From contig NW_004955447.1 in the NCBI RefSeq assembly GCF_000276665.1, forward strand, positions 10,645,017 to 10,709,016: a DNA stretch of 64,000 nucleotides. Reading direction: 5' to 3'. Below, in pieces: positions 24,041 to 35,784 of this stretch (its first letter is position 1; every line of letters starts with the position of its first letter). The stretch comes from Chinchilla lanigera (taxonomy: Eukaryota > Chordata > Mammalia > Rodentia > Chinchillidae). The notes beneath the pieces were generated by a model. The model was not told where the DNA came from. It saw only the letters and a list, made by a program, of their open reading frames with translations, and ran no database searches. Made by a program: the position numbers and the translations under genes.

Positions 24041-24203
24041 TAAATTTCCATGATTTAGGGGCTGGGGATTTAGCTGGGGCTGGGGATTTAGCTCAGCGGC
24101 AAAAGCGCCTGCCTGGCAAGTGCAAGGTTGTGAGTTCGGTTCCCGGTACAGGAGAAAAACCAAAAAAAAAATAAATAAATAAAACCATAAATTTCCATGA
24201 TTT
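24041..24203 (+). mobile_element. ID SINE with duplicated head and perfect target duplication
   Basis: The flanking 16-bp target duplication TAAATTTCCATGATTT is identical at 24,041-24,056 and 24,188-24,203. The body contains the 18-base head GGGGCTGGGGATTTAGCT twice in tandem (24,058-24,075 and 24,076-24,093). It continues through the A-box region AGCTCAGCGGCAAAAGCGCC, B box GTGAGTTCGGTTCCCGG, and a tail of A runs with (AAAT)n. Identical flanks suggest recent insertion. Confidence 0.95.
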
Positions 24204-24243
24204 GAATTTAATATTTCAACAAAGGCTGAACAGTAAATGCTAA

Positions 24244-24270
24244 TACATATATAATATATATATATATATT
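24244..24270. repeat. (AT)n microsatellite
   Basis: A 27-bp alternating A/T run, with one TAAT break, just after the ID copy. Confidence 0.85.
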
Positions 24271-24879
24271 CACTAAATATAATATAAACTGAAACCAAAT
24301 CTACATATTAGTCTCATTATTTCTTTCAACAAATATTTATTAAGCATGTAGTATATCTCGAGAACTACATTTAAAATTGCAATGTATACAATAAATTAAA
24401 TTTATCCCTTGAAAAACAACATTAAATAGGCAAATGCACGAAAAAATTATATCTAGTGGCAAGTGTTAAGAAAAAATGGTCATTTACCCAGACACTCTGC
24501 CAACCCTACACACATATAACCCTATTAAAATATCTCTATATAGCTATATATAGTGATTGAACTTTCTTAAAATTGGCTTTAAAATGTGGAGTTACTAAAT
24601 ATACAAAGCTGACACTCAACTCAATTTTATTTCAGCATTAAAAGAATAAGAAAAAATTACAGATGAGATTTCTGCATCTTCTTTGTGAAGCAGAACTTAA
24701 AGTTCTACTTTATTGAAAGCAAAAATGAAGTTTGCCGGTATTAAATTTGTGAAACAGGAGGTGCTGCTTAGCCATGAACAAATAGGGACAGACAGATAAG
24801 GAAATCTTGCAAGACCAAGCCGGGAAACACCCGTGCTGTGTACGGATGGGTTTGCCCTCCCTTGAATGTATGTGTTCTA

Positions 24880-25212
24880 CTAAAATGTGTATGTTGAAAC
24901 CCAAGACTGAATGGGATAATATTAAGAAGTGGAGCTTTTAGGAAGGGATTGTGGCCTGAGGACAAAGACCTCATGAACGAGATTCAAACCCTTACAAAAG
25001 GATTCTAGAGAAATAGCAAGGCCACTAGCATCCTTAACACAGCAACTCAACTCAATCTTGGAAGCGGAGAGCAACCTTCACCAGACACCTAATCTGACAC
25101 CTTGATCTTGGATTTCCCCACCCCCAGAATTTTAAGAAACAAACTTCAATTATTTATAAAGTATCCACTCATAGCTATTTTGTTATACCAGCACAAGTGG
25201 ACTGAGACAACT
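24880..25212 (+). mobile_element. Probable old LTR-type repeat (MaLR-like)
   Basis: The stretch contains TATGTTGAAACCCAAGACTGAATGGGATAATATTAAGAAGTGGAGC, CCTCATGAACGAGATTC, CCTTACAAAAGGATTCTAG, ACCTTCACCAGACACCTAATCTGACACCTTGATCTTGGATTTCCC, CCAGAATTTTAAGAAAC and AGCTATTTTGTTATACCAGCACAAGTGGACTGAGACA. This order is typical of an abundant ancient mammalian repeat, probably MaLR/LTR. The exact subfamily is not claimed. Confidence 0.55.
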
Positions 25213-26349
25213 CCAATTGGGCAGGTCTGAAAACCGAAGTGGTCCTCAATACTACACAATTCCATAAACAGAAATTTCAATTGAGGAACTTAAGCACAAC
25301 AGCGAGTTCTGCCTCAGGAATCTATTTCTTATCTGTTTTCTAATTCTAAATAACAACTCTCCTACTTCAATGTCATATTTGCTCTTAACTAATTTGAATG
25401 GAAGTGATACCTGGATAGAAAATCCTATTTTCTTTCCATGTTAAAATTTCATTACATTCAAGCACCACTTACCCTCGCTCATAAAAATAAGAGATTATAT
25501 TTCCTGTTTCTTTTTCCTTTGGTTCTGTTTTGCATCTTTTTCTGTAAATCTACTTTGCCTCATTTTGGTATTCTTCCTCTGTGTTTTTGCATTTAAGTGG
25601 CCAAGCAGCAAGCAGGAGAGAGATTGAGACCGTCAATCATTCTGCGCACTTGGAGTTTTAAGTGTTCTGTTTGTTGTCTCCTGGGAGAGAAGCATCCATA
25701 GAAACAAATGTACATGCATTTACTTTAGGAAATTTTAACAGCCATCAATGGTGAGAGGGGACTTTTATATGAGACCAACACTCTCTAGCACTAGGGATCA
25801 GCAAGAATTTCCTCTCTAAATACTAAAGGCTAAAGTTGTATCATGTTGAAGTTTGATACACATTCAGCGAACAGACCCACGTACAGAATCCATGTAACAC
25901 CCTTTGTCTAATGCAGCCCTAAAATTTAACTGGTATTGTGGATGTGGATGGAGCACTTTGATGGAATCTATATGAATATTTCCTTATCCCTGCTTTCGCT
26001 TTTCTCCCTCTACCATTTTGTTATAGACACTCCAGAAACCAAAAGCCAAAAACAAAAATAGCCACTGCTTTAGCATATGTACAGAGGACACCCAAATTAT
26101 CTAAGGCTTCCTTGAAGAAAGACTTTCTGTGAAGAACTAGAACAAACGCACAAATGTCTTTCTGGAGAGGCTGCTGAAGCTCACATATTAAACAAGATAA
26201 TGCAAAAGGCCTGTGGGTCTGAAATAAGAGGATATACTTATTTTAAGGACTTTTCTGAAACTTTGTAGGTGTTCAACAGTTATTTTATTTGATAAAGAAA
26301 CCAAAATTTTTCAAACATATTTTTCTATATTTCTTAAAATATCCCATTT
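25213..26349. other. AT-rich non-coding stretch
   Basis: No repeat body recognised. The segment around 25,600-25,760 (AAGTGGCCAAGCAGCAAGC...) is repeat-free and somewhat GC-richer, and might include a conserved element. Otherwise ordinary. Confidence 0.5.
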
Positions 26350-26560
26350 TTAACAATAAGTATTACTTAATATGTATAGTAATTCTTTCAGTAAGATTAT
26401 TTAATGTGGACCGTGTAATTTATGTGAAATATCAGTTTCAATCTTCACAAAAGCTTGATCACATCTTCATTTTACAGGCAAGAACACTAACAACTAAAGT
26501 AAGTTGTTAAATAATTTACCTTAGGAAGTGACACAAAAGTAGCCCCATGTAGGTTTAGCC
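26350..26560 (-). mobile_element. MIR remnant
   Basis: TATCAGTTTCAATCTTCACAAAAGC...CATCTTCATTTTACAGGCAAGAACACTAACAAC...AAGTAAGTTGTTAAATAATTTACC follows the reverse-complement MIR order (atcctcac...ccattttacag..gag.aaact..g). Confidence 0.55.
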
Positions 26561-26608
26561 CAAAAATAAACCTCAAATCTTAACTCCGTTACTTTCTAAT
26601 TGAGGGCT

Positions 26609-26654
26609 TTGATTTTAGATTTGATTTTTAGATTTAGATTTAGATTTTAGATTG
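26609..26654. repeat. (TTTAGA)-type minisatellite
   Basis: About seven imperfect units of GATTT/TTAGATTT occur in 46 bp. The unit length drifts between 6 and 9 bp. Confidence 0.8.
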
Positions 26655-26979
26655 TTGAAAATAAGTGTTAAAATATAGAAAGAGTTGCCCCCACTTTTTT
26701 TTAGAAAAATACACACATGCCTATAGATAGACACACATAAAAAGCAAAATGTATACTTTCAAAAAAGTAATGTTTAAATAATGCTTATATTACTAAGGTA
26801 AAGTTTGAAAACAGAACCTGACATACAAACAGAATAAAGGAATTGAAAATAGTATCTAGAGAAAACCCTAAATGTGTTAACATGTTCTAAGTACCGCAGT
26901 GATTAAGTATTTCAATAATTGTAACCTCTCATATCCTGTTCAAAAGAGGCAATGTAAAGAAGACAGGGGAGCTCTATTT

Positions 26980-27235
26980 GTATCAGGACTTCGTTTGTGC
27001 TCTTGTGCTTTAAGAACAAATGCTAATTACTGTTCAGCCCTAATGCTAATCTCAGCATCTGCTAATTAAAAGATCACATCTTCTGTAAAGTCAGCATTAC
27101 CATTCAAATGAAAACATTAATCAGTTTGAAAAATTCAAAATCAATCAGCTGAATGGTGGAAGCTGTAGGCCTCCAATGAATTGATAACAGCACAAACTCA
27201 GGACTGAAAAAGAACGAGGGTCAACTTATGCGTCT
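26980..27235. promoter_or_regulatory. Homeodomain-site-rich, repeat-free block (enhancer candidate)
   Basis: TGCTAAT occurs three times within 46 bp (27,021, 27,044, 27,060), two of them extended to TGCTAATTA. ATTAATCA (27,116), ATTCAAATG (POU-like, 27,102) and CAATCAGCTGAATG follow. No repeat family is recognisable and no frame is open. Such AT-rich TAAT-dense blocks often prove deeply conserved in developmental introns. Constraint was not measured. Confidence 0.35.
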
Positions 27236-29388
27236 CAGCAACACAAATTCACACTGGTCAGAAAAGCTGTCCAGAAATGTGTCTTGTTGTGTTTCAGTAT
27301 TCCACCCCAACCATTTCACTACACATCGTTTTTATATGCAAAATCACATCATCTGGCTCCTAAGGAGGGCTTATTTTATATCTAATGCACTAGAGATGTG
27401 ATTACTGACCAGATTTTAAAAATAGATACTGCAGAGTTTTCAAATAGCTAATATAACTTGGTGAGCTATTTCCAGAATACTAATAACTGCAGAAGAGCTC
27501 AGTTGTATTAATTATTTTACAGCTGGTTTTGCGTTTTTAAAGCTAACTGATAGTTCTATATTTTATGGTCTTTATCAATATTCAGAACATTCAAAGTGCA
27601 GACTGGCGTTTTACTTCAGAGTGAGAAATAGAACGCTGTTTCATAGGCACTCATGGTGTTGTCACAGACCAAAGTCTCAAATTTTCTTAGCAGTGATCTC
27701 TCTGTTTACATCTGGTGCTCAGCTTATGTCAAACAATAGAGACTGGAACTTTTTCTCTAGGTAGCAAAATCCTAGCAATCTATCTCTGTTAGCTGAATGA
27801 ATATTTAAACAGCCAATAGAAAAGCATGTCCAAAAAACTAAAAGTTCTAAACATGTACTGAACTTAGGGCAAAATATAAGTATTTCATCTAAAGCTTTCA
27901 ATTACTTAAAAGTATATAAAATTTTATGCAGCCAATGGAAAGCCAATATTGAGACAGATAGGGAAATAGAGATATGCACACATGGATAATGTGAAGGTGC
28001 TAACTATTCATGCATTAAAAGAAGATATTATAGGGAAAATGAAATTTGCTACAATAGCGTAAAATGTAAATATATAAATCAAGAACACAACTGTGAATGA
28101 GCAAAGTTCCTTTCCATTGCACATAATAAAAAGTAAACATTACCTGAACTCACATGCAGAGCAAAAGATAGTAATGCAAAAGGATCTGAATTAGGAGATC
28201 AGATTTGTAGCCTCGTTTGTCTAAAAAGCTAGGAAGAACTCAGACATAGTCAGATTTATAAGAATGATTTCATCAAGCAGACAAATAGCTTTGATATCTA
28301 ACACACTGAGGACACTTATGTCTAATTCCCTGTATTGGATTAAGGAATGAATAACAACTTCACATGACAACTGTATTTCAAAGAAATTATTACTGGAATT
28401 TATATTTTCCTTAAAGTTAATAAGGCAAACAATATTGACCTGTATATCTTTTAAAGTGTCCTTCAACTGTAGAAGCAAAAAATCAGTAGTTTTCTATTAT
28501 AATATTGATGCGTGCACATGGAATTTCTTTAATACATATAACCTTGTTGTTACAATAATATCCACATGGAGTAAAGACTGTTTCCATGTAATACAGAAAA
28601 AATAAGTAGGAAGTCTTAATGGCCAGCGTGCGAAGACAAAGCTGTGGGGAGTCTCCTCACTGGTCACCTCCCAAAGAGAAAAGATGTACTCGCACATGCT
28701 CACAGAAATTGACAAAGAGAGCACATCTAGCAAAGGCAGATCTCTCAGGCACAACTTCACTGGGTCCATGCTCACTGACAGTGATGTACATAAGTGGAAC
28801 ATCTCCTCACTCATTCACAAAGACAGACAAGCTAGAGCAGACAAGTGACCCCAGGTGCACAAAAAGCCAACTCCATGGCTTGAAAACATGGAACTCAACT
28901 GACTCAAATATGTGATGACTTCCATAGACAGCCGAGTTATCCAGATATCACATTCGTGATCATCCAACCCAATGGGAGCAGGATTATTTTGTATTATCCA
29001 CAGCTAACTGGGTCTTCTTCTGCATGATGTATTACTTTACGAGATCTGGTGGTACTCTGGCCAGGTCCTTGGAAAGGGCTCCTAGCCAGGGAGTAACACA
29101 CTTATTTTGAGATGACTGCAGATGCCTGAACCACCTATCCTTTATCCACTGTGGGTTCCTCTTGCTGTTTATGGGACTTTTAGTTTCTTTCTCACTTCTG
29201 TAAGAAACACCTCGTCCCAAAAGGTGCAACCCATTACAGCATCTGTACTGTACGATTTATAAAGCTTTACACAATCAGTGAGAGAGCCAGAAAAGCTTTT
29301 CTAATTAAAAAACCATCAAATCATAGGTTTCTACTAAAACAAGAAGTCAGAAATAAACATGTTCAACTTTTTAAATGTTCACAGTATA
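27236..29388. other. Non-coding stretch
   Basis: AT-rich. A GC-richer block at 28,618-28,910 carries overlapping frames (98 and 105 codons on opposite strands) without recognisable domains. Confidence 0.5.
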
Positions 29389-29500
29389 AGATAAACACAG
29401 CAGGGCTGGGGATATAGCTGGCGGCACAAGTGCCTGCCTGGCAAGTGCAAGGTCCTGAGTTCAATTCCCAGTACCAGAAAAAAAAAGGATAGACACAACA
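29389..29500 (+). mobile_element. ID SINE
   Basis: The body is GGCTGGGGATATAGCTGGCGGCACAAGTGCCTGCCTGGCAAGTGC...GTCCTGAGTTCAATTCCCAGTACCAG followed by an A tail of about 10. The flanks GATAAACACAGCA and GATAGACACAACA match with two mismatches, consistent with an older target duplication. Confidence 0.85.
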
Positions 29501-29594
29501 ATTTGAGTACATTAGCATACACTACTATCTATAGAGTATAAATTGTAAACGAGCCAGGCACATTTCTCCAGGGAGAATTGGGTGGCCAATGGAT

Positions 29595-29720
29595 TGAATA
29601 TTTATTGAGTGTCCACCACTATTCTACTAGATAAATAGGAGTATCTTTTCTCATTAATTTCTTACAGCTATAGGGCAGTATCACTGCCAAGCATAGAAGG
29701 GAAACTGAGCCTTTCCTTTC
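29595..29720 (-). mobile_element. MIR remnant
   Basis: TATTTATTGAGTGTCCACCACTATTCTACTAGATAAATAGG...CTCATTAATTTCTTACAGCTATAGGGCAGTATCACTGCC...GGAAACTGAGCC resembles the reverse-complement MIR ('tattgagc..ctac.atgtgccaggcactgttct...ggaaactgaggc'). Confidence 0.5.
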
Positions 29721-31389
29721 ATTTCTTCAGAACCTCCTTGAGTTAAAACTCTTCTTTTGCTCATGCACTCACTTCCTGTTTACTGTTTCCAACCAGTAAT
29801 CATGTTCAAGCATCTCACATCTGGATGTAGCAAGTGAACAAGAAGAAAAAAACAAAAAACAAACAAACAAACAAAAAAAACCACAAACCAGTCTTCACAG
29901 CTATCTATTAACTCTCTTCTAGATGCTACCAAAATTTTCCCTTTCCATTTTCCTGTCCTTTTATCAGGACATCTGACAGAATACAGCCAAAGGTGGAAAC
30001 CATGCTACAATGCAAAACTGTCCCCAGGACTCCAACTTACCCAACAATGTAACCATCCTCATGATGGTTTTCTTGCTCTGTTTTAAAGGTGGGCAGTGGT
30101 GATGACTCAATGGTTCTATAATTTAACTCTTTACAGGGTTCTGTGGAGAGTGGCTGAAGCTGGAGATAGATCACACATGCAGAGGTGGAGCAAAGCTGGT
30201 CCAGTGCCCCAGGTGACCCACCTGAACAAGCTACTACAGCTCCAAGAACAGGAGGCACCCCAGGTTTCCATGTAGGCAGGTTGCTAGGCAGAGGGATGTC
30301 ACATGACATCAACCTGCCCTATGTATAAATAAATGTGCTGCAGCATTTGCGTAGCTCCTTTCCTCCCGTGTGGAGGGAAGGCTCCACCTGACCTCTGCTT
30401 TCTGCATCCCGACTCACCCTTTTTTCTCCAGCCTCCCACTGTCCTTCCACCCTAGGAACTTCAAAAGCTGTGCTGGATGTAGCCAAATGTTGTACTTGAA
30501 TATCTGTAGACTCACACAGCAGACTTACTTTTATAATTACTGAAGTTCACTTGGAAAAGCCAGCCATTAGGGAAATTATTCACATGTCTGTTATTACCTC
30601 ACATTCAATCATCAACCCACTGTAACAATGTGTACATCCTTCACTAAACCACTTTAGAGGAGGACACCCAATGCATCTGAACAGCACCCTCTGAAATGTT
30701 ATCTCTGCTGTAATTCTCAAACTCTGACAGTTTTACTCCAAGGTCTTTAGTTAGTCCTTTTCTTCTTTCTTGTTTGTATCCCCAGCATCAGCGTCCTGCA
30801 TGGCTTTATCCATGACCACTTCCTACATTCACAATTTGTGTCTCCTCCTAGAATATAATCCACATAAAGAGGCTCCACCTCCACTCAAAGATGCCAAAAC
30901 TGTGCAACTCTAGCCCAAACTGACCCCTAGGCCTGTAAAGTTGATATTTAGCCTATTCCTAGTTATAAGGTACGAATGTCCAATGCTGAAAATAGCATCC
31001 TCCTCCCCAATTTCTCAAGATTTTCTAAGTCTGTGAAATGACACTGTCAACTCTGTACCCCAGGTAAGCAACCTGTAAATAAAATGAGCTACTCTCTTTT
31101 ACTGTCTACAGAACATTTAGCCATCAATTACAGGAAGATTTTGCTTCCTTGTAACCTCAACAATACACTTCCCTCCTATTGCCAGGGGCACTGCTTAGTT
31201 AGGTCCATAACATTGTAAGAGTATCTGCCTCACCTCCCTTACTGGAGTAAAGGCTCCCACCAAGACTATAAACCACTGACTACAAAACTCCAGGCCTCTT
31301 ATTAAAGCACCAAGGTTCAGATGAAGGCTCCTACCTATCTTTCCAGATGCCATCCTCAGAATTCCTCATTCCTCCCAGAAAACACTAGA
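29721..31389. other. Non-coding stretch
   Basis: Includes the possible LTR piece and a diffuse (CAAA)n tract at 29,845-29,885. A weak L2-like phrase (TTTGTATCCCCAGCATC) lies near 30,775. No gene seen. Confidence 0.5.
30300..30440 (+). mobile_element. Possible LTR fragment
   Basis: CCCTATGTATAAATAAATGTGCTGCAGCATTTGCGTAGCTCC followed by a GC-richer CCCGTGTGGAGGGAAGG...CATCCCGACTCACCC looks like a retroviral LTR with a TATAAATAAA box, but no repeat flank or family could be assigned. Confidence 0.25.
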
Positions 31390-31418
31390 ACACACACACA
31401 CACACACACACACACACT
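31390..31418. repeat. (CA)n microsatellite
   Basis: Fourteen uninterrupted CA dinucleotides. Confidence 0.95.
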
Positions 31419-31529
31419 TATTTTTTACCTATTCACATCCTTGTGTAACTCTATTTCATGCATTTATCTCCTTACTTGTTTGCAAATAAAAATGGAAGCG
31501 GTCCTGGTATGTGTCCGAACAAGTTTCCC

Positions 31530-31665
31530 TGTATTCCCTGACACCCTTCAGGTCTCCGCCCACATTTCACCTCCCCCAGGAAGCCTACCCTGACCTCTTA
31601 GCATAACAATCTGCCATCTGTTCCCCTAACTCATCACTGGCCTTGCTCCTCCTGCTCGGCTTCTT
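31530..31665 (+). mobile_element. L2 fragment
   Basis: CTGACACCCTTCAGGTCTCCGCCCACATTTCACCTCCCCCAGGAAGCCTACCCTGACC matches the L2 3' region phrase 'caggtcttgctcaaatgtcacctcctccaggaagccttccctgacc', followed by CATCTGTTCCCC. Confidence 0.6.
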
Positions 31666-32394
31666 TCTTTTTTTCTGTAGCAGGCCTGTTAAGGCAGAAA
31701 GAAGAAATGTTAAAACATTAACGAATGGTAGAAAAGTAAAGTGCCATGGAATTAACAAATAGAAGCACAAAAAAGTAAAATAAGGCCAGAATTTTTTAAA
31801 AGAAGCTGCCGCAATTTAGCCAATTGCACTGGGATCAACTGTGCAAGGCAGGGCACAGGATTTTAGGTGGAAATATGTATGTGGAAAACAAAATGTAGGT
31901 TTAACACCTTAAATAATATGATAGGGTTAGCATTAATATTGTGGCATGTTTGCATTTTCATTAATGTAATCAAAGCAGATAATGACTCAGGAGGAATTTT
32001 AGTAATTCTAAAATAGGTCTGTTGTGAAAGTCTATACAAACATCTAACGTAATTCTGCAGTAGTTATAGTATGGAGCCAGCATCACTCTCTACTTGCACA
32101 TTTTTGGCATCTTTCAGTGGAGGTAGCGCCTGTGTGTGTGGATTATAGTCTAGGAGGAGATAGGAAATGTGAACGTAGGATGTGGTCATGGATAAATTCA
32201 AGATGACACAGAGCAAGAAGTCCACCATACATGGAACGAAGTGCTGAGGTCCTGGTGACGGCATCACAGTGCCTTGGCTACTTCGTTTGGCTGTACTTTG
32301 GCAAACGTCCTCGTGAAATCTGAGGTCTTGTCTCTCACATCACATTTCAGTGTCCTTGCCTACATGATAACGAAGTATCTTAAAGCACACTTCC

Positions 32395-32545
32395 AATGAG
32401 CCAGGCAGTATTCAAAACACTTTGCATGCCATAAACCATTTAATCCTTGCTATTATTATCCCACTTTAAAGACAGACAAACTTGCTTTTCAAAGTGACAC
32501 TGCTGCTAATTAGTAGACATGGAATTCAAACCCAAGCAAGCAAGC
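32395..32545 (-). mobile_element. MIR SINE
   Basis: GAGCCAGGCAGTATTCAAAACACTTTGCATGCC...CATTTAATCCTTGCTATTATTATCCCACTTTAAAGACAG...ACATGGAATTCAAACCCAAGC follows the reverse-complement MIR order almost end to end. Confidence 0.7.
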
Positions 32546-32639
32546 CTTTAAATTGATTTCTTTTTCACTTTAGAGTATTTGGACCGTTTACAATATAGAA
32601 TATAACATAACAGAATATTCATTTACAAATGTGATCACT

Positions 32640-32800
32640 TGCTGCCTAATACACATATTTCTAAATGCTTCACACACCAGCACATTGAATCTTGACACCA
32701 ACTCAGAAGGGAGATACCCACACTCTTTTTAGATAAGGCAACTGGCCCTGGGAGGTTAATGTCTTGCATAAGGCTTTGCCCCTACAGCTTCCCAGGATAT
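32640..32800 (-). mobile_element. MIR remnant, adjacent to another MIR
   Basis: ATGCTTCACACACCAGCACATTGAATCTTGACACCAACTCAGAAGGGAGATACCCACAC...TAGATAAGGCAACTGGCCCTGGGAGGTTAATG is a second reverse-complement MIR (gaatcttcac..c...agg.aggta...agaggtta). Confidence 0.6.
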
Positions 32801-34433
32801 CTGTCTAATAATGCTTCTCCCACGCCATGTTTCCTGTTTCTTTATTCTGAACTAGTGGTCTCATTTCACAGCATAATAGCATGGAATCGTAATTATTTCC
32901 TCAGCATTATACATTCAGATATATTCTTCCCAAGGTGCCATAAATTACAATGCAAGTACATTGGGAACTATGATTACACTTTGTTAAATGTATATTTAAA
33001 ACTTACCATGAGCCAGGCAGTAAGTCAGATCCAGAGTACAAAATGAGGAGCACCGATAATATCCCTGCACATCTTATTTATTTGTGGGGAATAAAATAAG
33101 TAGCCAGTCACAAAAAGCTCTGGCCAAAGCACTGTGGCAAAAGAACTGAAAAGTTATGAAGGAAATATATAGAAGGACAACTTTTCTCAGCTTGTGGGAG
33201 GCGATATTTAATCTGAGTCTTACAATAACTTGCAATAACCAGATAAACAGGGAAGGTAGAGGAGATAGAAATGAAATACAGTGTTCTGAGAAGGAAAAGA
33301 ACAAAGGCCCAACACGGTGAGCTGTTTGGTTTTTGTCCCCTCCCCTACCTCCCACAGTCTTTCATAAATCATCTCCCTGGGTGAATCACGAGGCCGCTAC
33401 CGGCCTCTTCATTCACCAAACCCTGTCACCTGAAGTCAAAAGATGTCTTCCAAGCTTCAGTTTGTGCCCCACCCAACTGCCAGTACAAACAAAAGACTAA
33501 CAGCAGCCTCTGTCCACCCACCGAAGCTATGAAGATTTCATTTTCTTGCCACAAACTGGTGATTCAGCATGCACCATCCTGACTATGTGCTGCAGTCCTT
33601 CCACCCACCTCCATGGCCGGGGCCTTCCAAACAAGTGCTCTTGCCTGAAGTTGCACGTCGAACGCAGGAAACGTCCACCTGCATTCGAGGCCTGCACTGG
33701 ACAAAATCTTGTCTAACTCAGCGCAAGCAACAGTGCATATTTGTCATCAGCATTTTTCCTCTGCAGTCTGAACTCTTCTAAGATCGAAATTTCAGAGAAT
33801 AGGATATGAACTCAAAGTTTGAGAAGCTTCAAAGCATTACTAGGCATATCAAGATACAATGGTACAGTAAATTAATTACTGTACAGTAAATATTCTGTAA
33901 TGGGTAAGTAAATTTATAATGCCATTAGACTCATCCATGATAGGTGATTTACAGTAGTATTATGTTGTATTTTTTAATAAATATAACCTGAAAACTAAGG
34001 AAGCACAGTAGGGTTGAAAAAGTTTAAATAAATTAAAGAAAATCTATCTCTCATTACAATTTCTTAATAGCTTATGTAATTAACCTTGCATTACAAATTC
34101 ATAAATACACCAGTCTCCCTCTATCCATCTCCTAACTTTCTGTGGTTCCGGCTATCCAGGGTCAGTGGCTGTATCCTCACCCAAAAAGGGTAACTACGGC
34201 CCAACAGGGCATTTTAGAAGAGACCACATTCTCTTAACTTTTATTATAGGTTATTATTCTGATTGTTCTGTTTAATACCAACTTGTACATGATAAGGAAT
34301 TTAAGCTGTATCATATGTGTATACAGAAGCACATATAAGCTAGTTTAGGATTCTACACAGTTTAAAGCATCCCCTGGTGGTCTTGAACGATATCCTCTGT
34401 AGGCTACCAGGTGACTACTGCAGTGTTTAGAAT
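32801..34433. other. Non-coding stretch
   Basis: Mostly AT-rich with a GC-richer block at 33,380-33,780. A 93-codon minus-strand frame near 33,074-33,355 has no domain. Ancient-repeat phrases such as GAGCCAGGCAGTAAGTCAG at 33,010 were seen but not resolved. Confidence 0.5.
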
Positions 34434-34467
34434 GTTTATTATATCTGAGAGTTTATTATATTTGAGA
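34434..34467. repeat. 17-bp tandem duplication
   Basis: GTTTATTATATCTGAGA (34,434-34,450) is followed at once by GTTTATTATATTTGAGA (34,451-34,467), one mismatch, and by a partial third unit. Confidence 0.9.
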
Positions 34468-35784
34468 GTTTTATTAAATATCATTTTACTTCAACCATAC
34501 AGGAACTAATCCTGATGATCTAAGACCATAATGATAATAGTGATAGTTGAGTGGCTGCCAGGCACGGGGGACTCACTTTGTGATGTTTAGTACTAAGTGC
34601 TCCTGGCAAGCTGTGGTCACTTACCTTACCAAAGTAAGGCAACCTTAATTTTGTTTGGGGTGACAACGTTTACTTAAGAAACTCTTTCTTCCCTACATAC
34701 TTGGTAGCTACAAATGGGCCCTGTCACACACCACTGATGAGAACGCACAAGTTGAGTGTTTTCTAGGAGAGTTTTCCTCACTCAGTACTGGTGTCACACC
34801 TCCCAGCACCCCCTCTTCCTCCCTCCCATGGCTGATAGGAACACCCGGATGTGAAGAGCTGAGGTGGAGCCTCCCTTTAAGTGTCCACAAGGACACACAT
34901 GACACAAGAGTGACATGATGATGCCGTGTAACCTACCAGCAAAAAAAGGAGTCTCACTCTCTTAGCTTTGGACTCCTTTTCTCTATACCTACTGTTACAT
35001 GAAGGAAGAAAGAAAAAACAGAGCTCCGAGTAGGTAAGGCACATTTGCACGCATTACTGCATCTGAATTTTTACTTCGGTGGACTGAGCAGAATTCTTAT
35101 TCTAAGAGCCTAATAAAAGTAAAATGCCCAATAGTATTATTTTCACTAGAGTAGTAAGGGTGAAATTTATTAATCATCATCATTTTAGTTTCTTCTCTTC
35201 TTACCATTGTGCCACCCCTAATTTATTACCAGTGGCCAGTTTTCTGTATCCTCTGCAGCACTGGTACAGCTGCTACCCATCTGCCCACTCTTGTCCGCAC
35301 ATTTGTTGTTGTTTTGTGGAGCTGATCACAGCAGGGCTCCCTCACACCAAGTTAGTTCTCCGCCACGGAGCTGAATTTCAGGCTGAAATGACTTTGTTAC
35401 AAGTTTGCCTATTTACTGTTATTTATATACAGTATATAATATACAATAACTATATGTTTACTATTACATATACATTCACTATAATATATACATATATTTA
35501 CTGTTACATATATTGTCTTGCCTACATTTTGATTAAGCAGTTTTGTGATGATAAGCCCTGAATTTTCAAAAATAAATTTATAAACTTTTTCATCATCTAA
35601 ACCAAAAGTAAGAAACATCAAAATTAAGTGACATGACTTTAATAACATAATTTCTAATTATTCAGTAATGATATTACCATTCATTTACAGTCAATACACT
35701 CTCAAAATATTATATTGTATTATACATTGACCCAAAATGATTCATCCTCAAATAATTATAATAAATAATATTTGTCCTTACTGT
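34468..35784. other. Non-coding stretch with AT-repeat tract
   Basis: A 145-codon plus-strand frame (35,124-35,561) ends in a tract of TTATATA/ATATACA/CTATTA quasi-repeats (35,410-35,515), which explains its Y/I/T-rich C-terminal part. No domain recognised. Confidence 0.5.

Noticed and set aside
24058..24187. tRNA gene candidate (A and B box)
   Set aside because: The ID SINE is tRNA-derived but the body lacks a full cloverleaf, and it ends in an A tail with target duplications, so it is a retroposon and not a functional tRNA gene.
35124..35561. 145-codon plus-strand frame
   Set aside because: Its second half is translated AT-rich quasi-repeat, and the first half has no domain or splice context that I can support.
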